This document shows, in pieces, positions 22,572-34,510 of a DNA stretch of 64,000 nt. How positions within the stretch are numbered: position 1 is the first letter of the stretch; every line of letters starts with the position of its first letter. The position numbers and the translations under genes were made by a program. The notes under the pieces are model-generated. The model searched no databases. It was given only the letters and a program-made list of their open reading frames with translations, and had not been told where the DNA came from. Source of the DNA: Staphylococcus pseudoxylosus (GTDB lineage Bacteria > Bacillota > Bacilli > Staphylococcales > Staphylococcaceae); assembly GCF_003697915.1 (NCBI RefSeq), contig NZ_RCVN01000006.1, positions 1 through 64,000 of the forward strand. Direction: 5' to 3'.

Positions 22572-25415
22572 TTATTTAACTGTATCACGAGCTAATACTG
22601 GCTTTAAATATCGACCTGTATAACTTTCTGCAACTTCTGTAATTGCTTCAGGCGTACCAGTAGCAACGAGTGTACCACCGCCATCGCCACCTTCAGGTCC
22701 TAAGTCTATGATATGGTCAGCCATTTTAATCACATCTAGATTATGTTCAATAATAACTACAGTGTCACCGTTTTCTACAAGTGTATTTAACACTTTTAAT
22801 AAACGACTAATATCGTCAACATGTAAACCAGTAGTAGGCTCATCCAAGATATAAATGGATCGACCTGTAGATCGTTTATGCAATTCTGAAGCAAGCTTCA
22901 CACGTTGCGCTTCGCCGCCGGATAAAGTAGTAGCAGGCTGACCTAAAGTTACATAACCTAACCCAACATCTACTAGCGTTTTCAATTTACGATGAATTTT
23001 AGGTACGTTTTCAAAGAACGACGTAGCTTCTTCTGCCGTCATAGCTAAAATATTAGCAATATTTTTCCCTTTGTATGTCACTTCTAGTGTTTCGCGGTTA
23101 TATCTAGAGCCACCACAAACTTCACAAGGCACGTACACATCAGGTAAGAAATGCATCTCTATTTTGATGATACCGTCGCCTTTACACGCTTCACAACGAC
23201 CGCCTTTAACGTTGAAACTAAAACGACCTTTCGTATAACCTCTAACTTTCGCTTCATTGGTCTGTGCAAATATATCTCGTATATTATCAAAAACCCCTGT
23301 ATACGTAGCTGGATTAGACCTTGGTGTTCGACCAATCGGAGATTGATCAATATCAATAATACGATCTAATTGATCTATACCTTGAATTTCATCGTAATCA
23401 CCAGGTTTTATTTTAGATTTATTAATATGTTTTGCTAATGATTTGTAAAGCACCTCATTCACTAGTGTACTTTTACCAGAACCAGAAACGCCTGTGACAA
23501 CAGTCATTGTTGATAACGGAAAATCAACATCTATATCTTTCAAGTTGTTACTTCTAGCACCTTTCACGCTAATTTTACGATCTGTAATCTGCCTACGTGC
23601 TTCTGGTACTTCAATACGTTTTTGCCCACTTAAATATTGGCCCGTTAATGATTGCTTATTATTCATTACCTGTTTCGGTGTCCCACTCGCAACGATTTCT
23701 CCACCATGTTCGCCAGCGCCTGGACCAACATCAACTAAGAAGTCTGCTGCGCGCATTGTATCGTCATCATGTTCAACAACGATTAAGGTATTACCTAAAT
23801 CACGCATTTCTTTGAGCGTATTAATTAACCGATCATTATCTCGTTGGTGTAACCCGATAGAAGGTTCATCTAAGACATAAAGTACGCCTGAAAGTCTTGA
23901 ACCAATCTGAGTCGCAAGGCGAATACGTTGTGCCTCACCTCCAGATAGTGAGCCAGAGGCGCGGTTCAATGTTAAATATTCTAGTCCAACGTTATATAAG
24001 AATTCTAATCTTGAATTGATTTCTTTTAAAATTTGGTTAGCAATTTTTCTATCTTGTTCAGACAGCTCTATATGTTCATAACTATGCAATGCTTCTTTGA
24101 TAGATTGTTCAACGACATCACCAATATTTTTCCCTGCAATATAAACAGATAATGCTTCACGACTTAACCGTTTACCGTGACAAGTTTCACATGGCAATTC
24201 AGTCATGTATTTACTCATCATTTCTCTTACTAATTCAGATGGAGAATCATGATATCTTCTATTGATGTTATTGATTACACCTTCGAACTCCATTGTACGT
24301 TTGCGTGTTTGGCCATTACGTTGTTTGAAGGTAAATTCAATTTCTTTGCCTTTTGAACCATATAAAATAATATCTTTTTGCCGATCTGTAAGCTTTTTAA
24401 AAGGCTTATCCATATTTATTTTAAACACTTCACAAACACGATTTAACAATGTTGGATAATAATCAGAACTAGATGATTCCCAGGCAACAATAGCGCCTTC
24501 ATTTAATGTTTTGTTAGCGTCAGGAACTACTAAATCTAAATCCACAGTCAGTTTTTGGCCTAAGCCATCACAGGTTGGACAAGCACCAAATGGACTGTTA
24601 AAACTAAACATACGTGGTTCTAATTCTCCAATTGAAAAACCACAAATTGGACAAGCATGATTTTCTGAGAATTTTAATTCTTCACCGTCAATGATATCCA
24701 CAATGAGGCTACCTTCAGAAAGTTGCAATGCTGTTTCGATAGAATCTGCCAAACGTGATTCAATACCCTCTTTAACAACTAAACGGTCGATGACTACTTC
24801 GATAGTGTGGTTTTTATTTTTATCTAATGCAGGTACTTCATTTACATCAGTTATTTCACCATCTACTCTTACACGTACATAACCTTTTTTACTAATATCA
24901 TCAATTAACTTCTCTTGGGCGCCTTTTCTATGTGTAATCACTGGTGCGAGAATTTGAATCTTAGTACGTTCTTCTAATTTCATGACTTGATCGACCATTT
25001 GTTGTACTGTTTGTGATTCTATTTCAATACCATGATTAGGGCAAAATGGTTTCCCTATACGTGCATAGAGTAATCTAATATAATCGTAAATTTCAGTTAC
25101 GGTCGCAACAGTAGATCTTGGATTTTTGCTCGTTGTTTTTTGATCTATTGAAATTGCTGGAGATAAGCCTTCTATCGTGTCTACATCTGGCTTATCCATT
25201 TGTCCTAAAAACTGTCTCGCATAGGCACTTAATGATTCCACATATCTACGTTGTCCTTCAGCATATATTGTATCAAATGCTAAAGATGATTTACCTGAAC
25301 CTGAAAGTCCGGTCATAACTATAAGTTTGTCTTTAGGTATTTCTATATCAACATCTTTTAAATTATGGGCACGTGCCCCTTTTACTACAATGGATGGTTG
25401 CTTCATTTGTGTCAC
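22572..25415 (-). CDS. uvrA: Excinuclease ABC subunit A
   Basis: Damage-recognition ATPase of nucleotide excision repair. 947 aa with two ABC modules: Walker [10 protein letters not shown] near residue 35 and GVSGSGKST near 640, two LSGGEAQR signatures, and zinc-binding CPICG, CETCHGK and [14 protein letters not shown] clusters. Its first 4 bp overlap the end of uvrB, so UvrB and UvrA are translationally coupled. Confidence 0.99.
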   Translation of the reverse strand: MTQMKQPSIVVKGARAHNLKDVDIEIPKDKLIVMTGLSGSGKSSLAFDTIYAEGQRRYVESLSAYARQFLGQMDKPDVDTIEGLSPAISIDQKTTSKNPRSTVATVTEIYDYIRLLYARIGKPFCPNHGIEIESQTVQQMVDQVMKLEERTKIQILAPVITHRKGAQEKLIDDISKKGYVRVRVDGEITDVNEVPALDKNKNHTIEVVIDRLVVKEGIESRLADSIETALQLSEGSLIVDIIDGEELKFSENHACPICGFSIGELEPRMFSFNSPFGACPTCDGLGQKLTVDLDLVVPDANKTLNEGAIVAWESSSSDYYPTLLNRVCEVFKINMDKPFKKLTDRQKDIILYGSKGKEIEFTFKQRNGQTRKRTMEFEGVINNINRRYHDSPSELVREMMSKYMTELPCETCHGKRLSREALSVYIAGKNIGDVVEQSIKEALHSYEHIELSEQDRKIANQILKEINSRLEFLYNVGLEYLTLNRASGSLSGGEAQRIRLATQIGSRLSGVLYVLDEPSIGLHQRDNDRLINTLKEMRDLGNTLIVVEHDDDTMRAADFLVDVGPGAGEHGGEIVASGTPKQVMNNKQSLTGQYLSGQKRIEVPEARRQITDRKISVKGARSNNLKDIDVDFPLSTMTVVTGVSGSGKSTLVNEVLYKSLAKHINKSKIKPGDYDEIQGIDQLDRIIDIDQSPIGRTPRSNPATYTGVFDNIRDIFAQTNEAKVRGYTKGRFSFNVKGGRCEACKGDGIIKIEMHFLPDVYVPCEVCGGSRYNRETLEVTYKGKNIANILAMTAEEATSFFENVPKIHRKLKTLVDVGLGYVTLGQPATTLSGGEAQRVKLASELHKRSTGRSIYILDEPTTGLHVDDISRLLKVLNTLVENGDTVVIIEHNLDVIKMADHIIDLGPEGGDGGGTLVATGTPEAITEVAESYTGRYLKPVLARDTVK

Positions 25416-27394
25416 CCTTCTGCTTTTAATTCAAATAACATATCCCTAAGCTCTGTAGCTTTTTCGAAATCTAAATCTTTCGCCGCTTTCTTCATTTCTT
25501 TTTCTATATTTGCAATTGTCTTTTCGCGCTCTTTTTTCGTCATCTTCTTAGGAACTTCCGTTTGTTGCTGGTCATTAGTTTCATCGTTATCAACAGTAGC
25601 ACTAATCACATCATGTATTTTCTTATTAATAGTCATAGGTGTAATGTTATGTTTTTCGTTATATGCTTCTTGGATTGTACGACGTCTTTCTGTTTCGTCT
25701 AGCGCATAACGCATAGAATCAGTAATTTTATCCCCATACATAATAACTTCACCACGGCTATTACGTGCAGCACGTCCAATTGTTTGAACAAGTGATCTTT
25801 GTGAACGCAAGAATCCTTCTTTATCTGCATCTAATATCACTACGAGAGATACTTCTGGTATATCAATACCCTCTCTTAATAAATTAATTCCGACTATGAC
25901 ATCATATGTGCCCATTCTCAAATCGCGAATAATTTCAATTCGTTCTAGTGTTTTAATTTCTGAGTGTAAATAATTAACTTTTACTCCCGCTTCTTTCAAA
26001 TAAGTTGTTAAATCCTCACTCATTTTTTTAGTTAAAGTAGTTACTAGCACGCGTTCGTTTCGATCAATACGGTCTTGAATTTCTCCAATTAAATCATCGA
26101 TTTGATTTTCTGTTGGTCGAACTTCAATCTTAGGATCCAATAAACCTGTTGGTCGGATAATTTGCTGTACCATCTCATCTGTATGTTCTAATTCAAATGG
26201 ACCTGGTGTAGCTGATACATAAACTAATTGCTTCGTCTTCTCTTCAAATTCTTCAAATTTTAGTGGTCTATTATCTAAAGCACTGGGCAAACGAAAACCA
26301 TGGTCTACCAGTACTTGTTTACGAGCGCGGTCACCATTATACATCCCTCTAATTTGCGGTAATGTAACATGTGACTCATCAATCATTACTAACCAATCAT
26401 CACCAAAGTAATCTAGAAGCGTATAAGGTGTTGAACCTGTTGGTCGTAAAGTTAGATGAACGGAATAGTTTTCTATACCTGAACAAAAGCCCATTTCTCG
26501 CATCATCTCTAAATCATAATTCGTACGTTGTTCTAAACGTTGTGTTTCTAGCAATTTATTTTCTGAACGTAATTCAGTCAAACGTGTTTCTAATTCATTT
26601 TCAATTCTTTGGATGGCTAATTTCATTTTTTCTTCGCGTGTTACGAAGTGTGACGCTGGGAATATCGCAAAATGGTCTCGTTCTCTTAATACTTCGCCTG
26701 TTAAATAGTTCACTTCACGAATACGATCTATTTCATCACCAAAGAATTCTACTCTTATACACATTTCTTCTCTTGAGGCTGGGAAGATTTCTACTACATC
26801 GCCTCTAACGCGGAACGTACCACGTCTGAAATCAATATCATTTCTTGTATATTGCACGTCAACCAATTTTTTCAGTAATTCGCTTCTGTCCATTTCCATG
26901 CCAACACGCACACTTACGACTAAATCACGATATTCTTCTGGATTACCCAAGCCATATATACAGCTGACACTAGCTATGATAATAACATCATCTCTTTCAA
27001 ATAATGCACTCGTTGCTGAATGTCGTAATTGATCTATTTCATCATTAATGGAGGCATCTTTTTCTATAAAAGTATCAGTCGATGGCACGTAAGCTTCTGG
27101 TTGATAATAATCATAATAACTGACAAAATATTCCACTCTGTTTTCAGGGAAAAACTCTTTAAATTCGCTATATAACTGTCCTGCTAGTGTTTTATTATGT
27201 GCGATAATTAACGTAGGTTTACCCACTTGTTTAATAACGTTACTCATCGTAAAAGTTTTACCTGTCCCTGTAGCCCCAAGTAACGTTTGATGTCTTTTTC
27301 CTTCATTGACACCATTCACAATTTTTTTAATGGCTTCTGGTTGATCTCCTTGAGGCTCAAAATCAGAATGCAGTTTAAACGGATAATGTTCCAT
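25412..27394 (-). CDS. uvrB: Excinuclease ABC subunit B
   Basis: DNA helicase-like subunit that verifies damage and recruits UvrC. 660 aa: Walker [10 protein letters not shown] near residue 40, the beta-hairpin region [21 protein letters not shown] split by the damage pocket, DESHVTLPQ as motif II, the helicase C-terminal motif [12 protein letters not shown], and the UVR domain in the last 40 residues. It follows a LexA-like box at 27544-27557, consistent with SOS induction. Confidence 0.99.
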   Translation of the reverse strand: MEHYPFKLHSDFEPQGDQPEAIKKIVNGVNEGKRHQTLLGATGTGKTFTMSNVIKQVGKPTLIIAHNKTLAGQLYSEFKEFFPENRVEYFVSYYDYYQPEAYVPSTDTFIEKDASINDEIDQLRHSATSALFERDDVIIIASVSCIYGLGNPEEYRDLVVSVRVGMEMDRSELLKKLVDVQYTRNDIDFRRGTFRVRGDVVEIFPASREEMCIRVEFFGDEIDRIREVNYLTGEVLRERDHFAIFPASHFVTREEKMKLAIQRIENELETRLTELRSENKLLETQRLEQRTNYDLEMMREMGFCSGIENYSVHLTLRPTGSTPYTLLDYFGDDWLVMIDESHVTLPQIRGMYNGDRARKQVLVDHGFRLPSALDNRPLKFEEFEEKTKQLVYVSATPGPFELEHTDEMVQQIIRPTGLLDPKIEVRPTENQIDDLIGEIQDRIDRNERVLVTTLTKKMSEDLTTYLKEAGVKVNYLHSEIKTLERIEIIRDLRMGTYDVIVGINLLREGIDIPEVSLVVILDADKEGFLRSQRSLVQTIGRAARNSRGEVIMYGDKITDSMRYALDETERRRTIQEAYNEKHNITPMTINKKIHDVISATVDNDETNDQQQTEVPKKMTKKEREKTIANIEKEMKKAAKDLDFEKATELRDMLFELKAEG

Positions 27395-27543
27395 ATTATA
27401 ACCCCTACCTCCTATATCATTTCTAACGCTTAGAACCTATTTAAAATCTTTATATTAGGCTATATACATTGTTTTTTGGCGTAATATTTTTCCGAAGGTG
27501 CTTATACTCGTTACATATTTTAACAGATTAGCAAACATAAAAG

Positions 27544-27557
27544 CAAACATTTGTTCG
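27544..27557 (-). promoter_or_regulatory. LexA (SOS) box upstream of uvrBA
   Basis: On the minus strand CGAACAAATGTTTG matches the Gram-positive LexA consensus CGAACRNRYGTTYG. A TTGCTT/TAAAAT promoter candidate with an 18-bp spacer starts at its 3' edge. The site lies about 150 bp before the uvrB start, after the csbA terminator. Confidence 0.75.
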
Positions 27558-27589
27558 TTCTGATTAATCTTGTTCTATATAAATAAAAA

Positions 27590-27615
27590 CAAACATAGTC
27601 ACTCTACCATGTTTG
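27590..27615 (-). terminator. Terminator after csbA
   Basis: CAAACATAGT (27590-27599) and ACCATGTTTG (27606-27615) pair with one G-U. On the minus strand this is followed by GUUUUUAUUU. It separates the HD-csbA unit from uvrBA. Confidence 0.7.
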
Positions 27616-27714
27616 CATAAATTTGCATTATAATCATATTTTTAATTATCTTAAGCCATATAATTATAAAGCGCTTATTAAATTATAGCAATTAGGTTGC
27701 TCAATACTTACTTT

Positions 27715-27954
27715 TCAATCGTCTTCTTTTTTGTGCAATTCTAATTGATCAATAATGAGATATCCTGCCAGCATAGACACTACATCTATAAAAATAATCC
27801 ACTCACTATGGAAGAATCCTTTTTGTACAGATGCGCCTATAATAACTAATGTTAGGATTGTTCCTACCCATTTATTTCTCGTTAATACACTAAACAACAC
27901 AACAAATATACAAGGAAAAAAGGCCGCAAGCGCATACCAAATCATTCCATTCAC
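27715..27954 (-). CDS. csbA: CsbA-family small membrane protein
   Basis: 79 aa with two or three hydrophobic helices and a hydrophilic C-terminus ending LELHKKEDD. Length, hydrophobic pattern and location just upstream of uvrBA match B. subtilis CsbA, a SigB-controlled stress protein of unknown function. Its first 4 bp overlap the stop of the HD-domain gene. I see no clear SigB promoter directly before it, so it probably depends on the upstream promoter. Confidence 0.8.
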   Translation of the reverse strand: MNGMIWYALAAFFPCIFVVLFSVLTRNKWVGTILTLVIIGASVQKGFFHSEWIIFIDVVSMLAGYLIIDQLELHKKEDD

Positions 27955-28592
27955 CCGTTCCTATTATTTAAAATAGCCATGGTTGTTTCTCGTAATTCAG
28001 ATTTTGGAATGAACTTTTCCGTCAACATTTCAGGAATGATATTTTCTATAAAATCTTGAACCGAGCTAAGGTGATCAAATTGCATTATTGTCTCTAATGA
28101 CATTTCATATATTTCAAAGAATAGTTGTTCTGGGTTACGTTTTTGAATTTCTCCAAATGTTTCATATAATAAATCTATTTTATCAGCTACCGAAAGTAAT
28201 TGACCTTCTAATGAATCGTCCTTACCTTCTTGTAATCTTTCTCTATAGATAGCTTGATATGGTTCTGGAATCTCTTCATTTATAAAATGATCTACCATTT
28301 CCTCTTCAACTTGTGAGAATAATTTCTTTAATTCTCCGCTAGCATACTTTACAGGCGTTTTAATATCACCTGTGAATATTTCCGCGAAATCATGGTTTAA
28401 TGCCTTTTCATATAAGCTTTTCCAATCCACTTCATTCCCATGATACTCTTCAACTGTGCCTAAATATTGAGCTATTTTAGTCACCTTGAATGAGTGGGCA
28501 GCGACGTTATGCTCGAAATACTTAAATTTACCTGGCAATCTAATTAATTTTTCTAAATCAGATAAGCGTTTAAAATATTGATGTACTCCCAT
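27951..28592 (-). CDS. HD-domain phosphohydrolase (YfbR-like)
   Basis: 213 aa. Conserved metal ligands are visible in FEHNVAAHSF (about residues 27-36) and NHDFAEIFTGDIKTPVK (about 66-82), the pattern of HD-domain 5'-nucleotidases such as YfbR, which act on dNMPs. The substrate here is not shown. GGAGGCG precedes the ATG. csbA overlaps its stop, forming a two-gene unit from the promoter at 28623-28651. Confidence 0.88.
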   Translation of the reverse strand: MGVHQYFKRLSDLEKLIRLPGKFKYFEHNVAAHSFKVTKIAQYLGTVEEYHGNEVDWKSLYEKALNHDFAEIFTGDIKTPVKYASGELKKLFSQVEEEMVDHFINEEIPEPYQAIYRERLQEGKDDSLEGQLLSVADKIDLLYETFGEIQKRNPEQLFFEIYEMSLETIMQFDHLSSVQDFIENIIPEMLTEKFIPKSELRETTMAILNNRNG

Positions 28593-28622
28593 GACATCGC
28601 CTCCTAGTTTATTTAATGAATC

Positions 28623-28651
28623 ATTATACTTGTTTTTATAATATCACTCAA
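28623..28651 (-). promoter_or_regulatory. Promoter of the HD-hydrolase/csbA unit
   Basis: On the minus strand: -35 TTGAGT (28646-28651), 17-bp spacer, -10 TATAAT (28623-28628). The start codon lies about 30 bp downstream of the -10. Confidence 0.75.
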
Positions 28652-28731
28652 CAAATAAAATGTCTTACCAATATCCTTAAAAATAATTATTTATTTGTAT
28701 TATAAACATACTTCTTTAATTAATATAACGA

Positions 28732-28786
28732 GGGAGTGAAACAACGAAATCATATGACGTTACAATGATTTCGTTGTCCCACTCCC
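28732..28786 (-). terminator. Long GGGAGTGGGACA-type hairpin after the LysM-CHAP gene
   Basis: A 22-nt arm at 28732-28753 pairs with 28765-28786, with one two-base mismatch. On the minus strand the 5' arm begins GGGAGTGGGACAACGAAATC, the wording of a hairpin repeat common between staphylococcal genes. It lies in the 341-bp gap below the LysM-CHAP gene and presumably ends its transcript. There is no strong U-run. Confidence 0.65.
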
Positions 28787-28933
28787 ATGAACACAGCTTT
28801 CAACTTAGTTAGTCATTTCTTCTACATTCATTTCATCAAATTTACATAGTTAGTTTACGATTTCACTCATTATCTTATAAAACAAAATATCAACCTATTT
28901 GTTCTAAGTTCAAACTGAAAGCTCTAGTATTAA

Positions 28934-29884
28934 TTAGTGAATATAATTATATTGTCCTGTGTTGTGAACTGTTCTATAAGATTTTTGTCCTACCCCTTGC
29001 CAGTTCATTTCTGACACAAGAATAGACCCATCTGAATTTTTACGTTCCACTACACCTACATGACCATAGTTACCAGCATTACTTTGGAAAATAGCTCCAA
29101 CTTCTGGCGTGTGATTTACTTGATAGCCATTTTGACGAGCTGCTGAAGCCCAATTATTCGCATTTCCCCATAAATTACCAACAGATTTTCCTAATTGTTG
29201 GCGTCTATCGAAAGCGTAATATGTACACTGTCCCCATGTGTAATAGTTATTGCCATTTGAAGCTTTTTGTACTGGGCTATAGTGTTCGTTAGATTCCACA
29301 TTGCCATCAACATGCACTTGTTGATGGTTTTGACCTACATCTTGTGCGTTAACGTTTGACCACGTTTGTGGTGCAATAGATGCCATATGTGTTGATGTTG
29401 TAGCACGATTTGGTGTTGATTGTTCATTAATTGATTCATTGTAATTACCGTCTGAGGTATTACTTTGCCCTTCGATTTGCTCGTTAAACATTTGTTGTAT
29501 TTGATTATTTAAATGTGCTGAACCTTTCTCAGAAACTGCGATAAGTTGACCAGGATATATCATGTCTCCTAAATTTGGGTTCAATTGAATAAGTTGTTCA
29601 ACCGTCAATTGATGTGCAGTTGCGATACTTTGAATTGAATCTCCAACTTTTACTTCTACAATATCATTGTCTGGAAGCACTAATTTTTCTCCTGCTTGAA
29701 CATACGCTCTATCATCTATTTGATTTAAATTTTGAATTTCAGTAGTTGATGTTGCAAATGCTTGAGCTATATCTGTTAATTTAGCGTTTTCCTTCACTGT
29801 ATGGATTTGGTCTGCTGATGCGATACCATTTATACCAAAAAACATTGCTGCCGTTGTTATAGAAAATGTTAAGCCTTTCTTCAT
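28934..29884 (-). CDS. LysM-CHAP peptidoglycan hydrolase, secreted
   Basis: 316 aa from the chosen start. A signal peptide (MKKGLTF, hydrophobic core, cleavage near ASA-DQ) is followed by two LysM wall-binding repeats (about residues 25-70 and 75-120, the second VGDSIQSIATAHQLT), a linker rich in Ser, Asn and Gln, and a C-terminal CHAP amidase/endopeptidase with Cys in WGQCTYYAFDRR and His in YGHVGVVE. It resembles the Sle1/SsaA group of staphylococcal autolysins. The ATG four codons upstream overlaps the only Shine-Dalgarno (AAAGGAT), so I prefer the ATG at 29884. Confidence 0.9.
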   Translation of the reverse strand: MKKGLTFSITTAAMFFGINGIASADQIHTVKENAKLTDIAQAFATSTTEIQNLNQIDDRAYVQAGEKLVLPDNDIVEVKVGDSIQSIATAHQLTVEQLIQLNPNLGDMIYPGQLIAVSEKGSAHLNNQIQQMFNEQIEGQSNTSDGNYNESINEQSTPNRATTSTHMASIAPQTWSNVNAQDVGQNHQQVHVDGNVESNEHYSPVQKASNGNNYYTWGQCTYYAFDRRQQLGKSVGNLWGNANNWASAARQNGYQVNHTPEVGAIFQSNAGNYGHVGVVERKNSDGSILVSEMNWQGVGQKSYRTVHNTGQYNYIH

Positions 29885-30358
29885 TACATCTTTCATCCTT
29901 TGCTATCTTAATTTTAATCAAGAATAATATAGCACATAACCCATAGACATTTGTCTTTGTTATTATACTGTAATACAACAGTCAACTTGCTATTTTAACG
30001 AACTATTTTATCTCCTTTAAAATCCATCTAATCCCTTGATATAACTAAATTTAGATAAAGATTATTATTCTGTAAGCATCAGACTATGTAACATTAAAAA
30101 ATGTATTTTACATCCAATGATTAATGTTTTAAAATCATTAAAAATATGCATCAATATATTTATAATCTTTTTTAAAGTATAGACTACCTCTTTATTCGTT
30201 GAAATTCATATGACAGTTATTTACATTTAATATAAAATTTCAAAAATAAAGGGATGAGCTAGTAATCAACATTCTTAATATTGATTGCTAGCTCATCCCA
30301 TACATACATCAAACTTCAACTTGCTATTTTATAACGTATATTTTCATGTCATTCATGC
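29885..30358. other. 474-bp gap between the LysM-CHAP gene and prfB
   Basis: Holds the prfB terminator (30251-30299) and the upstream region of the LysM-CHAP gene. On the minus strand a TATAAT (near 29966) lies only 12 bp after TTGACT, too close for a standard promoter pair. Nothing coding is supported. Confidence 0.5.
30251..30299 (-). terminator. Terminator after prfB
   Basis: GGGATGAGCTAGTAATCAA (30251-30269) and TTGATTGCTAGCTCATCCC (30281-30299) form a 19-bp stem with one mismatch. The minus strand then reads into UUUAUUUUUG. Confidence 0.85.
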
Positions 30359-31475
30359 TTATTTTTCACCATGGTCCATTTGACTGCGTAAATATGCTTC
30401 TATAAATGAATTAATATCTCCATCCATTACCGCATCAACTTTACCCGTTTCAGCATTCGTACGATGATCTTTAACCATAGCATAGGGGTGGAAGACATAA
30501 GATCTGATTTGACTACCCCATCCTATGTCTTTTTGTTCTCCTCGAATTTCTGCCATTTCCTGTTCTTGTTCTTCAATTTTTAATTGATATAACTTAGATT
30601 TCAAAGTCTTCATAGCAGCTTCTCTGTTTTTAATTTGAGAACGTTCATTTTGGTTATTTACAACAATGCCAGTTGGATGGTGAGTGATTCGAATGGCTGA
30701 TTCTGTTTTATTGATGTGTTGCCCGCCTGCACCTGATGCTCTAAAAGTATCAATTGTAATATCGTCTTGATTAACTTCAATTTCTATTTCGGTATTATTA
30801 AATTGTGGGATTACATCACATGATGCAAATGATGTATGTCTGCGTCCTGAAGAATCAAATGGAGAAATTCGAACAAGACGGTGTACTCCCTTTTCAGCTT
30901 TCAAATAACCGTAAGCATTATGACCTTTTACAATTAGCGTTACACTTTTAACTCCAGCTTCGTCTCCTGGTAAGTAGTCAGCAATTTCTACCTTAAAGCC
31001 TTTTTGCTCACAGTAACGTTGGTACATTCTCAACAACATATTAGTCCAATCTTGCGATTCAGTACCACCTGCACCTGGATGTAACTCCATAATGGCATCG
31101 TTCGCATCATATGGACCATCTAACAATAACTGTAATTCGAAGTTGTCCAACTGACTTTCAAACGTATGAACTTCTTGCTCCAATTCTTGCTTCATTGTGT
31201 CATCGTTTTCTTCTAATAATAACGCTCTAGTCGTATCCATATCTTCCAGAGTTGCTTCAAGTGATCTGTATGCATTCACAATTGATTTCAAAGCATTGTT
31301 CTTATCAATGATCTCTTGTGCTTTATCTTGGTCATCCCAAAAAGTAGGATCTGTCATCATCTCTTCAAATTCTTTAATATTAGTCTCCTTTTCTTCTAAG
31401 TCAAAGAGACCCCCTAAGTTGTTCTAATCTTTCTCTATAAGCATCAATATTTCGTTTAATTTCTGATAATTCCAC
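30359..31475 (-). CDS. prfB: Peptide chain release factor 2, with programmed +1 frameshift
   Basis: Releases peptides at UGA and UAA. The gene starts at GTG 31475 (AGGAGAG 7 nt upstream), reads [20 protein letters not shown] then RGSL, and meets an in-frame UGA at 31401-31403. The slip site is CUU-UGA-C, preceded by the internal Shine-Dalgarno AGGGGGU. After a +1 shift, translation continues [19 protein letters not shown] to the end. This is the classical RF2 autoregulation: low RF2 favours the shift. The GGQ loop ([12 protein letters not shown]) and the anticodon-like SPF motif (ISPFDSSG) are present. It is downstream of secA on the same strand. Confidence 0.97.
31398..31416 (-). promoter_or_regulatory. 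prfB frameshift site
   Basis: On the minus strand: AGGGGGT (internal Shine-Dalgarno), 2-3 nt spacing, CTT, TGA, C. Codon 25 of the zero frame is the UGA at 31401-31403. This is the standard arrangement for the RF2 +1 shift. Confidence 0.95.
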
Positions 31476-31633
31476 TTTGCATCTCTCCTATTATCAAATG
31501 AAGTACTTACACAACATACTTATTCATCTTAATTTATTTTATCCAATATCACTATTCTACAGAAGTCAGGGTTAACATTTCAACTTTACACTTAATCTCC
31601 TCTATGCGACCTGTAATGTTGTAATACAAAAAT

Positions 31634-31676
31634 AAAACCGGAAGTTAATGATACGACTATCAATGCTCCCGGTTTT
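31634..31676 (-). terminator. Terminator after secA
   Basis: AAAACCGG and CCGGTTTT outer arms, with partial AGTTAATG/CAATGCT inner pairing. The minus strand continues AUUUU. It lies between the secA stop and prfB, so prfB probably has its own promoter or relies on readthrough. Confidence 0.75.
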
Positions 31677-31693
31677 ATTTATAGTCACATGTG

Positions 31694-34225
31694 TTACGCA
31701 CCGTGACAGTTTTTATATTTCTTACCGCTACCACAAGGGCAAGGGTCATTTCTACCAATATGGTCATCTTTAACATATGGTGATGATTTAACTTTTTCTT
31801 TACCATCTTCTGCAGAAACGTGCTCAGCTTTACCAAAGTCAGTAGCTTTATCTCTTTCTACATCATCTTCGACTGAAACAACGGATTTAAGAATATATTT
31901 ACTTACGTCTTCTTCAATATTTTCCATCATTGCATCAAATAATTGATGACCTTCATTTTGATAATCACGTAACGGATTTTGTTGACCATAAGAACGTAAA
32001 TGTATACCTTGTCTAAGTTGATCCATTGTATCGATATGGTCAGTCCAATGTGTATCAATAGAGCGAAGTAGTATCATACGTTCAAATTCGTCAAATTGCG
32101 TACCAATCTTTTCTTTTTGGTCTTTCAGCGCTACTTCAACCTTATTCCAAACGATTTCAACAATGTCTTCTTTATCTTTCCCTTTAATGTCTTCAACTGT
32201 TAAGTCGCCTTCATTTAAAAATACATCGTCGACATAATTAATGAATGGTTCATAATCAGGTTCGTCTACTTCTTCATTTACGTGATAGTGAACACTTCTT
32301 TCTAATGTTGAATGAAGCATTTGATCGACTAAATCACCACTTGTATCACTATCAATAATATTATTACGTTCATTATAAATAATTTCACGTTGCTTACGTA
32401 ATACATCATCATATTCAAGAACACGTTTACGTGCATCGAAGTTATTACCCTCAACACGTTTTTGTGCAGATTCTACTGCACGTGAAACCATTTTAGACTC
32501 AATTGGTGTAGAGTCATCCATACCTAAACGATTCATCATATTTTGCAAACGCTCTGAACCGAAACGTACCATCAATTCATCTTGAAGCGATAAGTAGAAG
32601 CGACTATCACCTTTGTCACCTTGACGACCAGAACGACCACGTAATTGGTCATCGATACGACGAGATTCGTGTCTTTCCGTACCAATAACTGCGAGTCCGC
32701 CTATTTCTTCAACGCCTTCGCCCAGTTTAATATCTGTACCACGACCCGCCATATTCGTAGCAATCGTAACAGCGCCACGTTGACCGGCATTGGCAACAAT
32801 ATCTGCCTCACGTTCGTGGTTTTTAGCATTTAATACGTCATGACGTACGCCGTTTTTCTTCAACAAGTTAGAAATATATTCACTGGTTTCCACTGCAACA
32901 GTACCTAAAAGTACCGGCTGACCTTGCTTATGCTTTTCAATGACATCTGCAACTACTGCATCGAATTTACCTTTTTGGCTAATGTATATCAAATCAGGTT
33001 TGTCTATACGTTGTATCGGTTTATTCGTAGGAATTTGAGTTACAGTCATGTTGTATATATTTCTAAACTCTTCTTCTTCCGTTTTTGCAGTACCCGTCAT
33101 ACCTGATAATTTATTATACATTCTGAAATAGTTTTGGAATGTAATAGATGCCATTGTCTTAGATTCATTTTGAATTTTAACGCCTTCTTTGGCTTCAATA
33201 GCTTGGTGTAGCCCTTCAGAGAATCGACGGCCGGGCATTGTACGACCTGTAAATTGATCGACGATAAGCACTTCACCGTCATTGACCATGTAGTCTACAT
33301 CTCGTTGTAATGTTACATGAGCGCGTAATGCCGTATTAATGTGGCTAATAATATCAACGTTTTTCACATCATATAGGTTATCGATTTTAAACATACGTTC
33401 TGCTTTATCGATACCTTGTTCTGTTAATTGAACTGCTTTTGTTTTCTCATCGAAATTATAGTCATCTTCACTTTTTAACATTTTTGCGAAAACATTTGCT
33501 TGTGTATATAGGGAAGTAGATTTCTCTGCTTCACCCGAAATTATTAATGGTGTACGTGCTTCATCTATTAAAATAGAGTCAACTTCATCAATAATAGCAA
33601 AGTTTAATGGTCTCATAACTCGCTCTTCTGCGTAGTTCACCATGTTATCACGCAAGTAGTCAAAACCTAGCTCATTATTTGTACTATACGTAATATCACA
33701 TGCATAGGCTTCTCTCTTTTCATTTGTTGTTTTACTATTTAAATTTAAACCAACAGATAGACCAAGAAACTCATATAACTCAGCCATTTCCTGGCTTTGA
33801 ACACTAGATAAGTATTCATTGACCGTAATAACGTGCACACCGCGACCAGTTAAAGCATTTAGATAAACTGGCATCGTTGCTGTTAATGTTTTACCTTCAC
33901 CAGTTCTCATTTCTGAAATATCGCCACCATGAATTGCGATACCACCCATAACTTGTACTTTGTATGGACTCATATTGAATACACGTTTTGCACCTTCTCG
34001 TACGATTGCAAAAGCTTCTGGTAAAATATCATCTAATATTTTATTTTGTTTTTTTATATCTTCTTCAGCTTGTAATTGTTCTTGAAATGCTTTTGTTTTT
34101 TCTTTAATTTCTTCATCAGTTAATATCGACATATCCTCTTCTAATGCAAGGACTTTGTCGGCTAATTTACCAAGGCGTTTTATTTCTTTTTTATTGCCAT
34201 CTGCAATTTTTGATAAAAAACCCAT
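31694..34225 (-). CDS. secA: Protein translocase ATPase SecA
   Basis: Motor that drives preproteins through SecYEG. 843 aa: Walker [10 protein letters not shown] near residue 105, DEVD in [26 protein letters not shown] and the RGRSGRQGD helicase motif VI. The C-terminal zinc-binding tail [18 protein letters not shown] contacts SecB-like partners or ribosomes in other bacteria. The ATG follows AAAGGAG. hpf lies upstream and prfB downstream, as in other Firmicutes. Confidence 0.99.
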   Translation of the reverse strand: MGFLSKIADGNKKEIKRLGKLADKVLALEEDMSILTDEEIKEKTKAFQEQLQAEEDIKKQNKILDDILPEAFAIVREGAKRVFNMSPYKVQVMGGIAIHGGDISEMRTGEGKTLTATMPVYLNALTGRGVHVITVNEYLSSVQSQEMAELYEFLGLSVGLNLNSKTTNEKREAYACDITYSTNNELGFDYLRDNMVNYAEERVMRPLNFAIIDEVDSILIDEARTPLIISGEAEKSTSLYTQANVFAKMLKSEDDYNFDEKTKAVQLTEQGIDKAERMFKIDNLYDVKNVDIISHINTALRAHVTLQRDVDYMVNDGEVLIVDQFTGRTMPGRRFSEGLHQAIEAKEGVKIQNESKTMASITFQNYFRMYNKLSGMTGTAKTEEEEFRNIYNMTVTQIPTNKPIQRIDKPDLIYISQKGKFDAVVADVIEKHKQGQPVLLGTVAVETSEYISNLLKKNGVRHDVLNAKNHEREADIVANAGQRGAVTIATNMAGRGTDIKLGEGVEEIGGLAVIGTERHESRRIDDQLRGRSGRQGDKGDSRFYLSLQDELMVRFGSERLQNMMNRLGMDDSTPIESKMVSRAVESAQKRVEGNNFDARKRVLEYDDVLRKQREIIYNERNNIIDSDTSGDLVDQMLHSTLERSVHYHVNEEVDEPDYEPFINYVDDVFLNEGDLTVEDIKGKDKEDIVEIVWNKVEVALKDQKEKIGTQFDEFERMILLRSIDTHWTDHIDTMDQLRQGIHLRSYGQQNPLRDYQNEGHQLFDAMMENIEEDVSKYILKSVVSVEDDVERDKATDFGKAEHVSAEDGKEKVKSSPYVKDDHIGRNDPCPCGSGKKYKNCHGA

Positions 34226-34446
34226 TTTGTTCGCTCCTTTAGCTTAATAACTCTTAGCTTACAACAACTTATATTATCATTAATAAGCTTAAATTTACAC
34301 TTATTGACTTCAATATATTTATTAATTCTGACATCAAACATAAACTTTAGTTATTTTTAATTCGTCTTTGAAACCTTGTTCACTAAAAATATACACAAAT
34401 ACATGTATCACTTTCAAATTATTTCATAGTAACATAGCAAAAAATG

Positions 34447-34478
34447 AGCGTCCACGATTTAACATAATCATGAACGCT
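34447..34478 (-). terminator. Terminator after hpf
   Basis: AGCGT-CCA-GATT and AATC-TGA-ACGCT arms give a stem with a few mismatches and a 7-nt loop. On the minus strand it is followed by CAUUUUUUGC. Confidence 0.7.
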
Positions 34479-34510
34479 ACTGTTAATTAATATGAAACTA
34501 AATTAAAATG

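Noticed and set aside
29940..29990. Strong promoter and WalR box for the LysM-CHAP gene
   Set aside because: TTGACT and TATAAT are only 12 bp apart, and the TGTAAT-N5-AGTCAA match misses two positions in one half, so neither call is supported.
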